Positions 20,030-26,928 of a stretch of DNA of 32,414 bases are shown here, piece by piece. A model generated the notes under the pieces. That model was not told where the DNA came from. It saw nothing but the letters and a program-made list of their open reading frames with translations, and did not search any database. Numbering within the stretch: position 1 is the first letter of the stretch; each line of letters opens with the position of its first letter. Both the position numbers and the translations under genes were made by a program. Source of the stretch: a virus; the IMG/VR virus record IMGVR_UViG_3300045020_000189, positions 1 through 32,414 of that record; one strand, 5' to 3'.

Positions 20030-21841
20030 ATGACAGTATCGTTGCTAGATCAGCCGGTCAATTTCCCGGCTCCCAAAGGCTCGCTCCTGGTTCCCCCGCC
20101 TCCACCGGCTCCGGAGGACGAAGCCGCTAGGGAGGCTGCCAGTGCGGTCAATCGCAAGTTCCTAGAGGATATCGAGGCTAGCGTTGAAAGACGCATGCAG
20201 CACCTTCTGGCAGTCGAGAAGGGGGGACTAGACGCGATCAAGCTAGAGCTGGCAATCTGCGCTGAGGATCCGCTCTACTGGCTTAACTGGTACGGGTGGA
20301 CCTACGACCCAAGAAACCCACTCGAAAAGCCCGCACTGCCTGCGCACTTGCCCTTCGATCTGTGCCAGCGCCAGATCGAGATGTGGCAGTGGTTTGACTA
20401 CGTACTAGAATGCCGGCAAGACGGCTGCGTTAAGAAATCCCGCGGCATTGGCTTTACTTGGGAAGCCGGAGCGTACGCCTGGTACAAGTGGAGGTTCGTA
20501 CCGGGCTTCAAGACTACGTTTGGTTCCCGTAAGGCCACCGAGGTGGATCAGATTGGCAACCCCGACAGCATCCTTGAAAAGGTTCGGATGCTTTACCGTG
20601 GATTGCCGAAGTGGATGCTGCCAAGAGGCTTCAATCCTTTCCTTCATGATAAGCAGATGTTGCTGATCAATCCGGAGAATGACAATGTCATCAGAGGAGA
20701 GGGCGGCGACGAAATGGGGCGGGGCGGACGAGCGACGCTTTGCATTATTGATGAGGCTGCTAAAATTGAGCACGCAGACAGAGTTGATGCCGCAACTTCA
20801 GCTACTGCATCTGTTCGCATTTGGGGCAGCACCATTAACCCTCAAAATGAAAACAACCTTTTTGCTCGAAAATACAATTCCTTTCCGCCAGATCGTGTGT
20901 TCCGATTTCACTACTCGGAGCATCCGATTTGGACAGCCGAGCGCGTAGCCAACAAGAAGCAGGATGTCAGTCCTGAGATTTGGGCGTCTGAGTTCGAAAT
21001 CGACGACAGCTACACGGTTGAAGACATCACGATTCCTGCGGCTTGGGTGCAATCGTGCCAGAAGTTCAAGGCACTGTGTGATGCACGCTATCAGGAGGAG
21101 ATAGCCAAAGGCTCCGGTGAAGCCAGCAAGTACAAGCTCCAGCCGCGTCTTGAAGGTATAGCGGGGGGTGACGTTGGCGGTGGTAAGGCGCAAAGCGTTG
21201 TCATTGGCCGGTTTGGGCCAATTGTCGCCGCGCCTAATTCCTGGTTAGAGCCAGATACTATTGATACCGCACTCAAGATGCTAGATTATTGCGCGGAACT
21301 TAAGCTAGACCCGCGCGACGATACTTTGGTGCCTCGTATACGCTCGCTACGCTTCGATAGCGTGGCAATTGGCCAAGGTGTCTCAGCCACAATGAAGCGC
21401 AATCCGCGCAAGGGTTTGAGTGTCACCGGCGTCAATACTGGTCAGGCTGCCTCAGAAACTCGGTGGCCAGACGGTGAGCAGGCAAATGAGAAGTTCTTTA
21501 ATTCAAAGGCTGAGGGGTGGTGGACTTGTCGCGAGCGGTGTAAGCGGACGCACGAGATGGTACTGCATCTCGAAGGTCTTGCAGGAGGAGTGTATCACTC
21601 TCCCGACGATTGTATGGCACTCCCGAACGAACCGTCCAACCAACTTCTCAACCGGCTGGTCGCTCAGCTCAGCCAGGTCAAGTGGAACCGCCGAGAGAAC
21701 GGCAAGATTCAGATAGAGAGCAAGGAAAGTCTTGCCAAGCGTGGTATCCCTTCGCCCGACTACGCAGACGCCTTGATTCTGACGTTTACTGCACCAACCC
21801 ATGCAGAGCGTTGGGTTGCCTTTTCCAAAGTTCGAGTATGA
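20030..21841 (+). CDS. Terminase large subunit
   Basis: 603 residues. ATPase motifs: KKSRGIGFT (135-143) as the Walker A variant, ATLCIIDEAA (Walker B, Asp241, Glu242), and WGSTINP (265-271) as the coupling motif. Nuclease motifs: GIAGGDVGGGK (Asp381), LRFDSVAIG (Asp443) and PDYADALILTF near the end. The protein cuts concatemeric DNA and drives it into the prohead. A proline-rich N-terminal extension (VPPPPPAPED) precedes the ATPase. The ATG at 20030 lacks a strong ribosome site. The next gene overlaps by 41 bases. Confidence 0.93.
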   Translation: MTVSLLDQPVNFPAPKGSLLVPPPPPAPEDEAAREAASAVNRKFLEDIEASVERRMQHLLAVEKGGLDAIKLELAICAEDPLYWLNWYGWTYDPRNPLEKPALPAHLPFDLCQRQIEMWQWFDYVLECRQDGCVKKSRGIGFTWEAGAYAWYKWRFVPGFKTTFGSRKATEVDQIGNPDSILEKVRMLYRGLPKWMLPRGFNPFLHDKQMLLINPENDNVIRGEGGDEMGRGGRATLCIIDEAAKIEHADRVDAATSATASVRIWGSTINPQNENNLFARKYNSFPPDRVFRFHYSEHPIWTAERVANKKQDVSPEIWASEFEIDDSYTVEDITIPAAWVQSCQKFKALCDARYQEEIAKGSGEASKYKLQPRLEGIAGGDVGGGKAQSVVIGRFGPIVAAPNSWLEPDTIDTALKMLDYCAELKLDPRDDTLVPRIRSLRFDSVAIGQGVSATMKRNPRKGLSVTGVNTGQAASETRWPDGEQANEKFFNSKAEGWWTCRERCKRTHEMVLHLEGLAGGVYHSPDDCMALPNEPSNQLLNRLVAQLSQVKWNRRENGKIQIESKESLAKRGIPSPDYADALILTFTAPTHAERWVAFSKVRV

Positions 21842-22091
21842 CTCTGAGGAGAATGGGCTCTTGATCAAAACCATCGAGAAGATGCAAGCCGACATTGCCG
21901 CGGCTTTTCAGATTCCCGAGCATAGGTTATTTGCACAAGCAACTCCGCCTGCCTCCTGGACGATGCACTACAACGAGCGCGATGTGCATCGCTATTACGT
22001 GCATATCAACGCGATATTCAAAGGGGCACGACGGCGTGCCCGTCGCCAGCGCAACTACATCAAGAAGATGGTGCTCAAATATAGGAGCTAA
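21801..22091 (+). CDS. Hypothetical protein overlapping the terminase gene
   Basis: Ninety-six residues. EYDSEENGLLIKTIEKMQADIAAAFQIPEHRLFA...NERDVHRYYVHINAIFKGARRRARRQRNYIKKM ends in a strongly basic helix. The ATG at 21801 gives a 41-base overlap; a TTG at 21816 is an alternative. Role unknown; position after TerL suggests packaging or head assembly. Confidence 0.6.
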   Translation: MQSVGLPFPKFEYDSEENGLLIKTIEKMQADIAAAFQIPEHRLFAQATPPASWTMHYNERDVHRYYVHINAIFKGARRRARRQRNYIKKMVLKYRS

Positions 22092-22143
22092 CCAGACTTG
22101 AGCGAGTTATAGCTTTCAAGGGGCAAGCCTTAAGGAGGCTGCC

Positions 22144-22362
22144 ATGATTGCCCTCGCTATTAGTATCCTGTGGCTTCTACTTGGTATCGTCATTCTCGTT
22201 GCCATCATCTGGTTCGCGTTGTATGCGGTGAAGCTCTTTTTGCCGGTTCCCTCTCGAATCGAGCAATTAGTTTGGATCGTGGTCTTGATTCTGATCTTGA
22301 TCGGAGTGTTGACCATGCTAAACGGAGGCGGTCCTATCACGGGGCCACACTTTCTCAGATAA
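22144..22362 (+). CDS. Two-helix membrane protein (holin-like size)
   Basis: Seventy-two residues with AAGGAGG at ideal distance from the ATG. Helix 1 is about residues 3-33 (IALAISILWLLLGIVILV and onward). A short PVPSRIEQ loop follows, then helix 2 at about 41-59 (VWIVVLILILIGVLTML) and a Gly/Pro tail. Similar two-helix proteins of unknown role are common in proteobacteria and their phages. Size and topology fit a holin, but no lysozyme is nearby, so this is only a possibility. Confidence 0.62.
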   Translation: MIALAISILWLLLGIVILVAIIWFALYAVKLFLPVPSRIEQLVWIVVLILILIGVLTMLNGGGPITGPHFLR

Positions 22363-22431
22363 GGATAGCGTCCCCAACCTTCCACCCTATCCGCCAGCAC
22401 CACCGTCTATTTGCAAGGGTTGTTGATCAAG

Positions 22432-22466
22432 CTAGCCGGGATTGAGTTCCCGGCTAGTTCCTTTTT
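22432..22466 (+). terminator. Rho-independent terminator
   Basis: CTAGCCGGGA (22432-22441) pairs perfectly with TCCCGGCTAG (22448-22457) around a 6-base loop, followed by TTCCTTTTT. This is the clearest terminator in the window. It separates the packaging region from the block starting at 22483. The 120-base gap that holds it (22363-22482) contains no other feature. Confidence 0.85.
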
Positions 22467-22482
22467 GAGAGGGTTAAGCCTC

Positions 22483-23139
22483 ATGCGCAAGATTGTCATC
22501 CATAACCATTTGCCTGCCCGAGCGCGCGATGGCGGTCCTGGTAGTGGACCTCAACCTGGAAGTAATCCAAATCATCAAGTATTTCACGAGCGTGGTGATC
22601 CTAGAAAGCCCGCCTCTGAGCAGGAAGCAAGAATGCTTGGAGGAGTTCCGCCCCACAAGAAACCTGTGTTTAAAGTTGATCCAGAAAAGCTTAAACGTGC
22701 GCAAGAGCAAGCAGCCGCAACTCGCCGATTGATGGGTGGGGAAGATTCTTCCCGTGATACCTGGTATCATGACGGCAAGGTAAATGGCTACTATATCTTG
22801 CGAGGCGAAGTGGGTGATAAGGGCCGCTGGATAGTTCGCAACGGCAAATATGACATCGTCAAGACCGCTTCTTCAAAGGAAGAAGCAGTCAGCTTCGCTA
22901 ATAGCAAGCCAAACGGTGGCATTAAGGTGCCTGAGAAGAAGGCAGCGAACGACACAATGCCTGTGCCTAAGTCTGGTGGTAAGTTTGTCTACGATACACC
23001 AGACGATACACTGACGGTAGAAAAGCGTGGCAAGGGCTTCTACGGGATGGGCGAGAAGTTTGACTTCACTGCTGCCAACGAGGCTGAGCTGGTTGCTAAG
23101 CTTACCCGCTGGGGTGCCAAGTACGTAGGTGTGGAGTGA
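22483..23139 (+). CDS. DGGPGSGP-motif protein, probable virion-related
   Basis: 218 residues from the ATG after GAGAGGG; an earlier in-frame ATG (22411) would run through the terminator. Near the N-terminus is ARDGGPGSGPQPG, a Gly/Pro motif I have seen in several phage proteins of head and protease regions, with no established function. A Lys/Ala-rich helix (65-85) is followed by two strand-rich repeats-like segments (YYILRGEVGDKGRWIVRNGKYD; GKFVYDTPDDTLTVEKRGKGFYG). No catalytic site is evident. Ends GTGA-coupled to a mini membrane gene. Confidence 0.6.
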   Translation: MRKIVIHNHLPARARDGGPGSGPQPGSNPNHQVFHERGDPRKPASEQEARMLGGVPPHKKPVFKVDPEKLKRAQEQAAATRRLMGGEDSSRDTWYHDGKVNGYYILRGEVGDKGRWIVRNGKYDIVKTASSKEEAVSFANSKPNGGIKVPEKKAANDTMPVPKSGGKFVYDTPDDTLTVEKRGKGFYGMGEKFDFTAANEAELVAKLTRWGAKYVGVE

Positions 23140-23216
23140 GACAAGCGTTCCTCGCTTGCGCAATTGGCTTCGCGCTCATGTGGGCGCTCTACCACATGCA
23201 CGGGTTTTCATATTAG
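23136..23216 (+). CDS. Mini membrane peptide (26 residues)
   Basis: A GTG sharing bases with the previous stop (GTGA) opens MRQAFLACAIGFALMWALYH and six more residues: one hydrophobic helix with a basic start. Very short; supported by the coupled start and by similar genes elsewhere in the window. Confidence 0.42.
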   Translation: MRQAFLACAIGFALMWALYHMHGFSY

Positions 23217-23228
23217 GACAAGCACACA

Positions 23229-23408
23229 ATGGGCTCGGTGTTCAGCGCTGCTCTCACTATTCTTATGCATCTAGGTCCTAATGTCGCTGGGGCCGGTTGG
23301 TCTATTTACCAAAACGGCCTTCACATTGACTACCCACAGCACACAAGACAGCAAGTCAAGAAACGAGTGACGAAGCCAGTCAAGGCAATCCACTGGGTGC
23401 AGGACTAA
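23229..23408 (+). CDS. Small hypothetical protein
   Basis: Fifty-nine residues from the ATG at 23229. The N-terminal third is hydrophobic (VFSAALTILMHLGPNVAGAG); the rest is basic (QQVKKRVTKPVKAIHWVQD). Its TAA shares a base with the next ATG (TAATG), which supports both genes. Confidence 0.52.
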   Translation: MGSVFSAALTILMHLGPNVAGAGWSIYQNGLHIDYPQHTRQQVKKRVTKPVKAIHWVQD

Positions 23409-23569
23409 TGGAAGCTTTCTTTCCCCGCGCAATGCAGATCATCCTTCCGGGCGGCAACGCCTTGCAGTTCAAGGCTGGCATCAATTCAGTGCCTGACGAG
23501 CTGGCTGATCACTGGTGGTTTGCAGCCAACGGAGTTACACCCAGGAGTTCGAGCGTCCGCCCTACGTAG
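23408..23569 (+). CDS. Small conserved-looking phage protein
   Basis: Fifty-three residues. MQIILPGGNALQFKAGINSVPDELADHWWFAANGV follows a pattern I know from small phage structural-region proteins (FxAG...VPDxLADHWxxxAHGV), whose function is unknown. TAATG-coupled to the preceding gene. Confidence 0.6.
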   Translation: MEAFFPRAMQIILPGGNALQFKAGINSVPDELADHWWFAANGVTPRSSSVRPT

Positions 23570-23598
23570 CTCCCTTAATTCAACCGGAAGATACCCTC

Positions 23599-23844
23599 AT
23601 GCCTACTTTGTCGTATTTGGAAGCGTTGACAGACGAGCTAGATAAGTTCATCTTTGACACTGAGCTACAGGCCAAGGAGATTATCGAGAAGGACATTGGT
23701 GAGCTTGTCCGTACCCGGAACATGGTCATGGAGAACGCCAAGAAGACTATCGATGGTCACAAGGAAACTGTGATCGGTATCCAGTCCAAGCTCGACGCAG
23801 CAGCGACCAGGATTGCCAATTCTTTAAAAAAGCCGGGGACCTAA
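23599..23844 (+). CDS. Coiled-coil hypothetical protein
   Basis: Eighty-one residues from the ATG at 23599 (MPTLSYLEAL). Almost entirely helical with heptad-like spacing, including LDKFIFDTELQAKEIIEKDIGELVRTRNMV. A GGAAG lies 12 bases ahead. May be a scaffold or assembly helper; inference only. Confidence 0.58.
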   Translation: MPTLSYLEALTDELDKFIFDTELQAKEIIEKDIGELVRTRNMVMENAKKTIDGHKETVIGIQSKLDAAATRIANSLKKPGT

Positions 23845-23860
23845 TCGGGGAGTTACGGTG

Positions 23861-24064
23861 ATGACTACGCTTGCTGATATCAATGCCCGCAACCGCCAGT
23901 TCTTTGAGAAGGTTCGTGAGCATCCTGAGTATCGCAATATTAGGCCTGACAAGCGGCCCGACGCCTTGAAGGTCAAGATTGATGTTATGCCACTGCCTGA
24001 GATGTTTGGACTCACGAAGGATCAATTCGAAGTCAAAGTAGAACCGATTGAGCGGGGGAAGTAA
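23861..24064 (+). CDS. Small hypothetical protein
   Basis: Sixty-seven residues from the ATG with GGGGAG upstream; a GTG three bases earlier is equivalent. Charged helix (LADINARNRQFFEKVREHPE) then strands (ALKVKIDVMPLPEMFGL). TAATG-coupled to the glycosyltransferase. Confidence 0.58.
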   Translation: MTTLADINARNRQFFEKVREHPEYRNIRPDKRPDALKVKIDVMPLPEMFGLTKDQFEVKVEPIERGK

Positions 24065-24792
24065 TGATCTCATTAGCATTCGTAGTGACTGCCCTAAATG
24101 AAGAGGCGTTAATTGCACGATGCATTCGCTCGATTCGTTCTGAGGCTCCTGGTGCACCCATTATCCTGGTGGATAATGGCTCAACTGATCGAACTGTCGA
24201 AGTGGCTATGAGCCTGCCCGGAGTAACCGTGTTCCATGAGCCCCGTCGTGGTCTTTCCCAGGCGCGACAAACCGGGCTCTACAATACCAAGACAAAGTGG
24301 GTGGCCTTCATCGACGCCGACAATGAACTACCAGATGGTTGGCTGTTAGCTGCAATCGATGCGCTTCGTCAATCAAAGTGGTCGAGCAAGCCTACGGTTG
24401 CGGCTTCAGGGCCACTTGTATACAAAGACCTATTTACGTTCTCGCGTTCGGTGGTCACAACGTTCTACTGTCTTGGTCGTGTTGCGCATACGATTTTGCC
24501 GATGATGCAAGGTGGTAATTTCATCGTGGATCGCCTCGCAATGATTCGGGCGGGCGGCTTCGACACGAGTGTAACATTTTACGGAGAGGACACCGCCGCA
24601 GCGAAGCGCCTGACCAAGTTCGGCAAGGTCAAGTTCGATTTGGATTTGGTTTGTTTTTCGTCAGCACGACGCTTCGCGGCTGAGGGATTGATGAAGGTCG
24701 GTGCCCGCTATACGATGAACTACATTTGGTACTGGGTGGCTGGTCGCCCATGGACGGTCAATCATGCCGACCATCGCCAAGAAGCCGCATAG
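24064..24792 (+). CDS. Glycosyltransferase, family 2 (GT-A fold)
   Basis: 242 residues. FVVTALNEEALIARCIRSI, ILVDNGSTDRT (Asp37), RRGLSQARQTGL and FIDADNELP (Asp84-X-Asp86) are the ordered nucleotide-sugar and metal motifs of GT2 enzymes. FYGEDTAAAKRL (about 173-184) holds the acidic residues typical of the acceptor site. The C-terminal part has an aromatic YIWYWVAGRPW that may touch the membrane. It transfers sugar from a nucleotide donor; target unknown. Phage-encoded examples modify host lipopolysaccharide, phage DNA or virion proteins. It overlaps the LpxH-like gene by 29 bases, so the two are likely co-translated. Confidence 0.88.
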   Translation: MISLAFVVTALNEEALIARCIRSIRSEAPGAPIILVDNGSTDRTVEVAMSLPGVTVFHEPRRGLSQARQTGLYNTKTKWVAFIDADNELPDGWLLAAIDALRQSKWSSKPTVAASGPLVYKDLFTFSRSVVTTFYCLGRVAHTILPMMQGGNFIVDRLAMIRAGGFDTSVTFYGEDTAAAKRLTKFGKVKFDLDLVCFSSARRFAAEGLMKVGARYTMNYIWYWVAGRPWTVNHADHRQEAA

Positions 24793-25414
24793 TTACCGCA
24801 CGCTATTCATCTCCGACGTTCATCTCGGGTCTCCCCACGCAAAGGTAGACCGGCTTTATGACTTCCTGTTGGGATGTAAGTTCGAACAACTTTATCTCGT
24901 AGGCGACATCTTTGATTCGCTTTCGATGGTACTGCCGGTACAACACCGCGTGATTTGGCAGATCATTTTGAACCTGCTGCGCAGAGGCGTCAAAGTTATT
25001 CTCATCCCGGGCAACCACGACGCTGAGTTGCGCTCGCTGTTTGGACTTTATCAGGACTTAACGATCCTGCCCGAGGCCGTGCATATCACCTTGCAAGGCT
25101 ACACAATACGGGTGGTGCATGGCGACGCCTGGGATAGGATTGGTTCTTGGGCCTGGTTGCATGCAATCGATAGGAAGCTACCCATTCCGTTTTGGGAATT
25201 GATACGCCGCAACGCCTGTCGCCTTATGGTGCGCCATATTCAGAAGTTTGAGAAAAAGGCAGTCGCTTCGCGCCGCGGTTACGACAAGATTCTTTGTGGA
25301 CACGTGCACCAGCCTGCGATCAAGGGATGCTATTTGAACGCAGGTGATTGGGTTACACACTGCTCTGCTATTGTGGAGCATCTCGACGGGACATTGGAGC
25401 TAGTCTATGGCTAA
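24764..25414 (+). CDS. LpxH-like metallophosphoesterase (UDP-2,3-diacylglucosamine hydrolase family)
   Basis: 216 residues. FISDVHLGS (Asp18, His20), VGDIFDS (Asp48), PGNHDAELR (Asn84, His85, Asp86), VHGDAWD (His119) and LCGHVHQPAI (His180, His182) are the complete two-metal site. The spacing, and the YLNAGDWVTHCSAIVEHLDGTLELV ending, fit the LpxH/YbbF-like group rather than SbcD. LpxH cleaves the pyrophosphate of UDP-diacylglucosamine in lipid A synthesis; other members of the group have other pyrophosphate substrates, so substrate is inference. Pairing with a glycosyltransferase suggests envelope glycolipid or nucleotide-sugar handling. It ends 8 bases inside the first signal-peptide protein gene. 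Confidence 0.82.
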   Translation: MPTIAKKPHSYRTLFISDVHLGSPHAKVDRLYDFLLGCKFEQLYLVGDIFDSLSMVLPVQHRVIWQIILNLLRRGVKVILIPGNHDAELRSLFGLYQDLTILPEAVHITLQGYTIRVVHGDAWDRIGSWAWLHAIDRKLPIPFWELIRRNACRLMVRHIQKFEKKAVASRRGYDKILCGHVHQPAIKGCYLNAGDWVTHCSAIVEHLDGTLELVYG

Positions 25415-26897
25415 CAAACTCAAAATTTGGTTGCTGGCAGCAGTGACCGTTTTTGGCTTAGGCGCAGCTCAAGCTGCCGGGCCAACGCCTAACACCAACC
25501 AAGGTTTGGTCTACAGCTCATTCACCAACGTTGGGCGCGCAGCTGATTTGACGGCTACCGGTTCGTCACAAGACGAAGTGTTGGGCTTCGCGGGACCGGT
25601 TGCCCGGATTTACAACTCTGGCTCGGTTGCAGCTGCGGTTGCGCTCAACAGTGCGGCCAGCTCGGTGACGTTCGCGAACGGCACCATTGTAGCTCCCGGG
25701 GCCTGTATCTACATGAATGCTGTGGGCATGTCCCACGTCCAGGCGATCACTGGGGGCACGAGCGCAACACTTCAAATCTCGGTGGGTTGGGGCAATGGCG
25801 GCGATTGCGGCGGCGCGGGAGGAGGCGGGGGCAGCGGCGGCAACGTTAACCTAACTCAGGTCGCTGGTACGAATCTAGCGGCTCCTACGGCTTGGGGCAC
25901 CGCTCCTAGCGGGGGTAGCATTGTCCCGAACATGAACGTTTACTGCGTTGTTGGTTGTTCGGCTGGTACGGTGTCCAATGCTAGCTCGGGTGTCGCGACG
26001 TCTGCTACCAATAATGGCACTGTTGCCTATAACTACGGCTTCAACGGCACAACTTGGGATCAGCTTCAGGTCGATGCCAACAAAAACCTCAAAATCGTTG
26101 TTAACCAGGGCTCTGGCGTAATCTCAGCTACGAATGGCCTTTACACGAATATCCTTCAAGGCAATGCGGTTCTTTCGGCAACGAACGGTACTTACTCCAA
26201 TTTGTTGCAAGGTAATGCGGCGCTGAGTGCAACCAATGGTCTCTATTCGAATATTCTGTTAGCGAACGTAGCCCCAGCCACGGGTGCAGGTGCAACCGGT
26301 TCGACGGTTCTCCGCGTTGGCGTCGCACAGGACACTACCACGATTGCGGGCTCCGCCCCAGGTACGGCTGGTACGCCCTCCGCCAATGCGGTTACAGTTC
26401 AAGGTGCAGCGGGTGCAACTCCGATTGTTACAAGCACCGATGTTGCAGTCTACGTTGCACCGACCATTCAAAACGCTGCTTACGCATCCGGCAACGCAGT
26501 GGGTGCACTCCAGTCAGTGTCGGTGTTCCGCACCACTAACCAACCGAGCGGTGTGCTCAACGCATTACTCTTGGCTTGGAAAGGCACCGAGACCACCCCG
26601 CTTACGTTCTTTGTATTTGATACCAACCCAACCGGTTCCACCTGTACGGACAAGACTGCGTTCTCCTTGGCGACCGCAGACATTCCTAAGCTCGCGCTTG
26701 CACCATTTACCCTGACCGCAGCGGCACCTGCTGTTGGCACAACCTCGACGTACGCACAGTCCTCGTTCTCACCTGTTAGTGTTAAGAACCAGGATAGCGG
26801 CGCAACGCAAAATCTCTACATCTGTGCGGTTTCTGGTGGTTCCTTTACGCCAGCGGTTGGGGATTTGACCTACAAAGTTAGTGTTGTCAATGATTAG
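25407..26897 (+). CDS. Exported repeat protein 1 (paralogue of the next gene)
   Basis: 496 residues. The N-terminus KLKIWLLAAVTVFGLGAAQA is a Sec signal peptide with cleavage near AQA|AG. Residues ~30-130 (YSSFTNVGRAADLTATG, then LQISVGWGNGGDCGG) form a domain shared with the next protein, ending in a Gly linker (GGAGGGGGSGG). Three 17-residue repeats follow at about 238-288. The C-terminal 150 residues (AYASGNAVGALQSVSVFRT, then FDTNPTGST) look like a phage decoration or fibre-tip domain. Gly/Ala/Thr/Asn-rich and beta-predicted throughout. A virion protein or an exported adhesin-like protein; the signal peptide favours export. Confidence 0.7.
   Translation: MANKLKIWLLAAVTVFGLGAAQAAGPTPNTNQGLVYSSFTNVGRAADLTATGSSQDEVLGFAGPVARIYNSGSVAAAVALNSAASSVTFANGTIVAPGACIYMNAVGMSHVQAITGGTSATLQISVGWGNGGDCGGAGGGGGSGGNVNLTQVAGTNLAAPTAWGTAPSGGSIVPNMNVYCVVGCSAGTVSNASSGVATSATNNGTVAYNYGFNGTTWDQLQVDANKNLKIVVNQGSGVISATNGLYTNILQGNAVLSATNGTYSNLLQGNAALSATNGLYSNILLANVAPATGAGATGSTVLRVGVAQDTTTIAGSAPGTAGTPSANAVTVQGAAGATPIVTSTDVAVYVAPTIQNAAYASGNAVGALQSVSVFRTTNQPSGVLNALLLAWKGTETTPLTFFVFDTNPTGSTCTDKTAFSLATADIPKLALAPFTLTAAAPAVGTTSTYAQSSFSPVSVKNQDSGATQNLYICAVSGGSFTPAVGDLTYKVSVVND
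26118..26270 (+). repeat. Three tandem 51-base coding repeats
   Basis: Units 26118-26168, 26169-26219 and 26220-26270 encode VISATNGLYTNILQGNA, VLSATNGTYSNLLQGNA and ALSATNGLYSNILLANV. Codons differ much more than residues, so the repeats are old and kept at protein level. Confidence 0.88.
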
Positions 26898-26928
26898 TCG
26901 GTCGGCGCTTTCCCGGAGTTTCAATGCG

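Noticed and set aside
26284-26715. 143-codon + frame inside exported protein 1
   Set aside because: Arg/Pro-rich shadow of an Ala/Thr-rich gene; no start signal.
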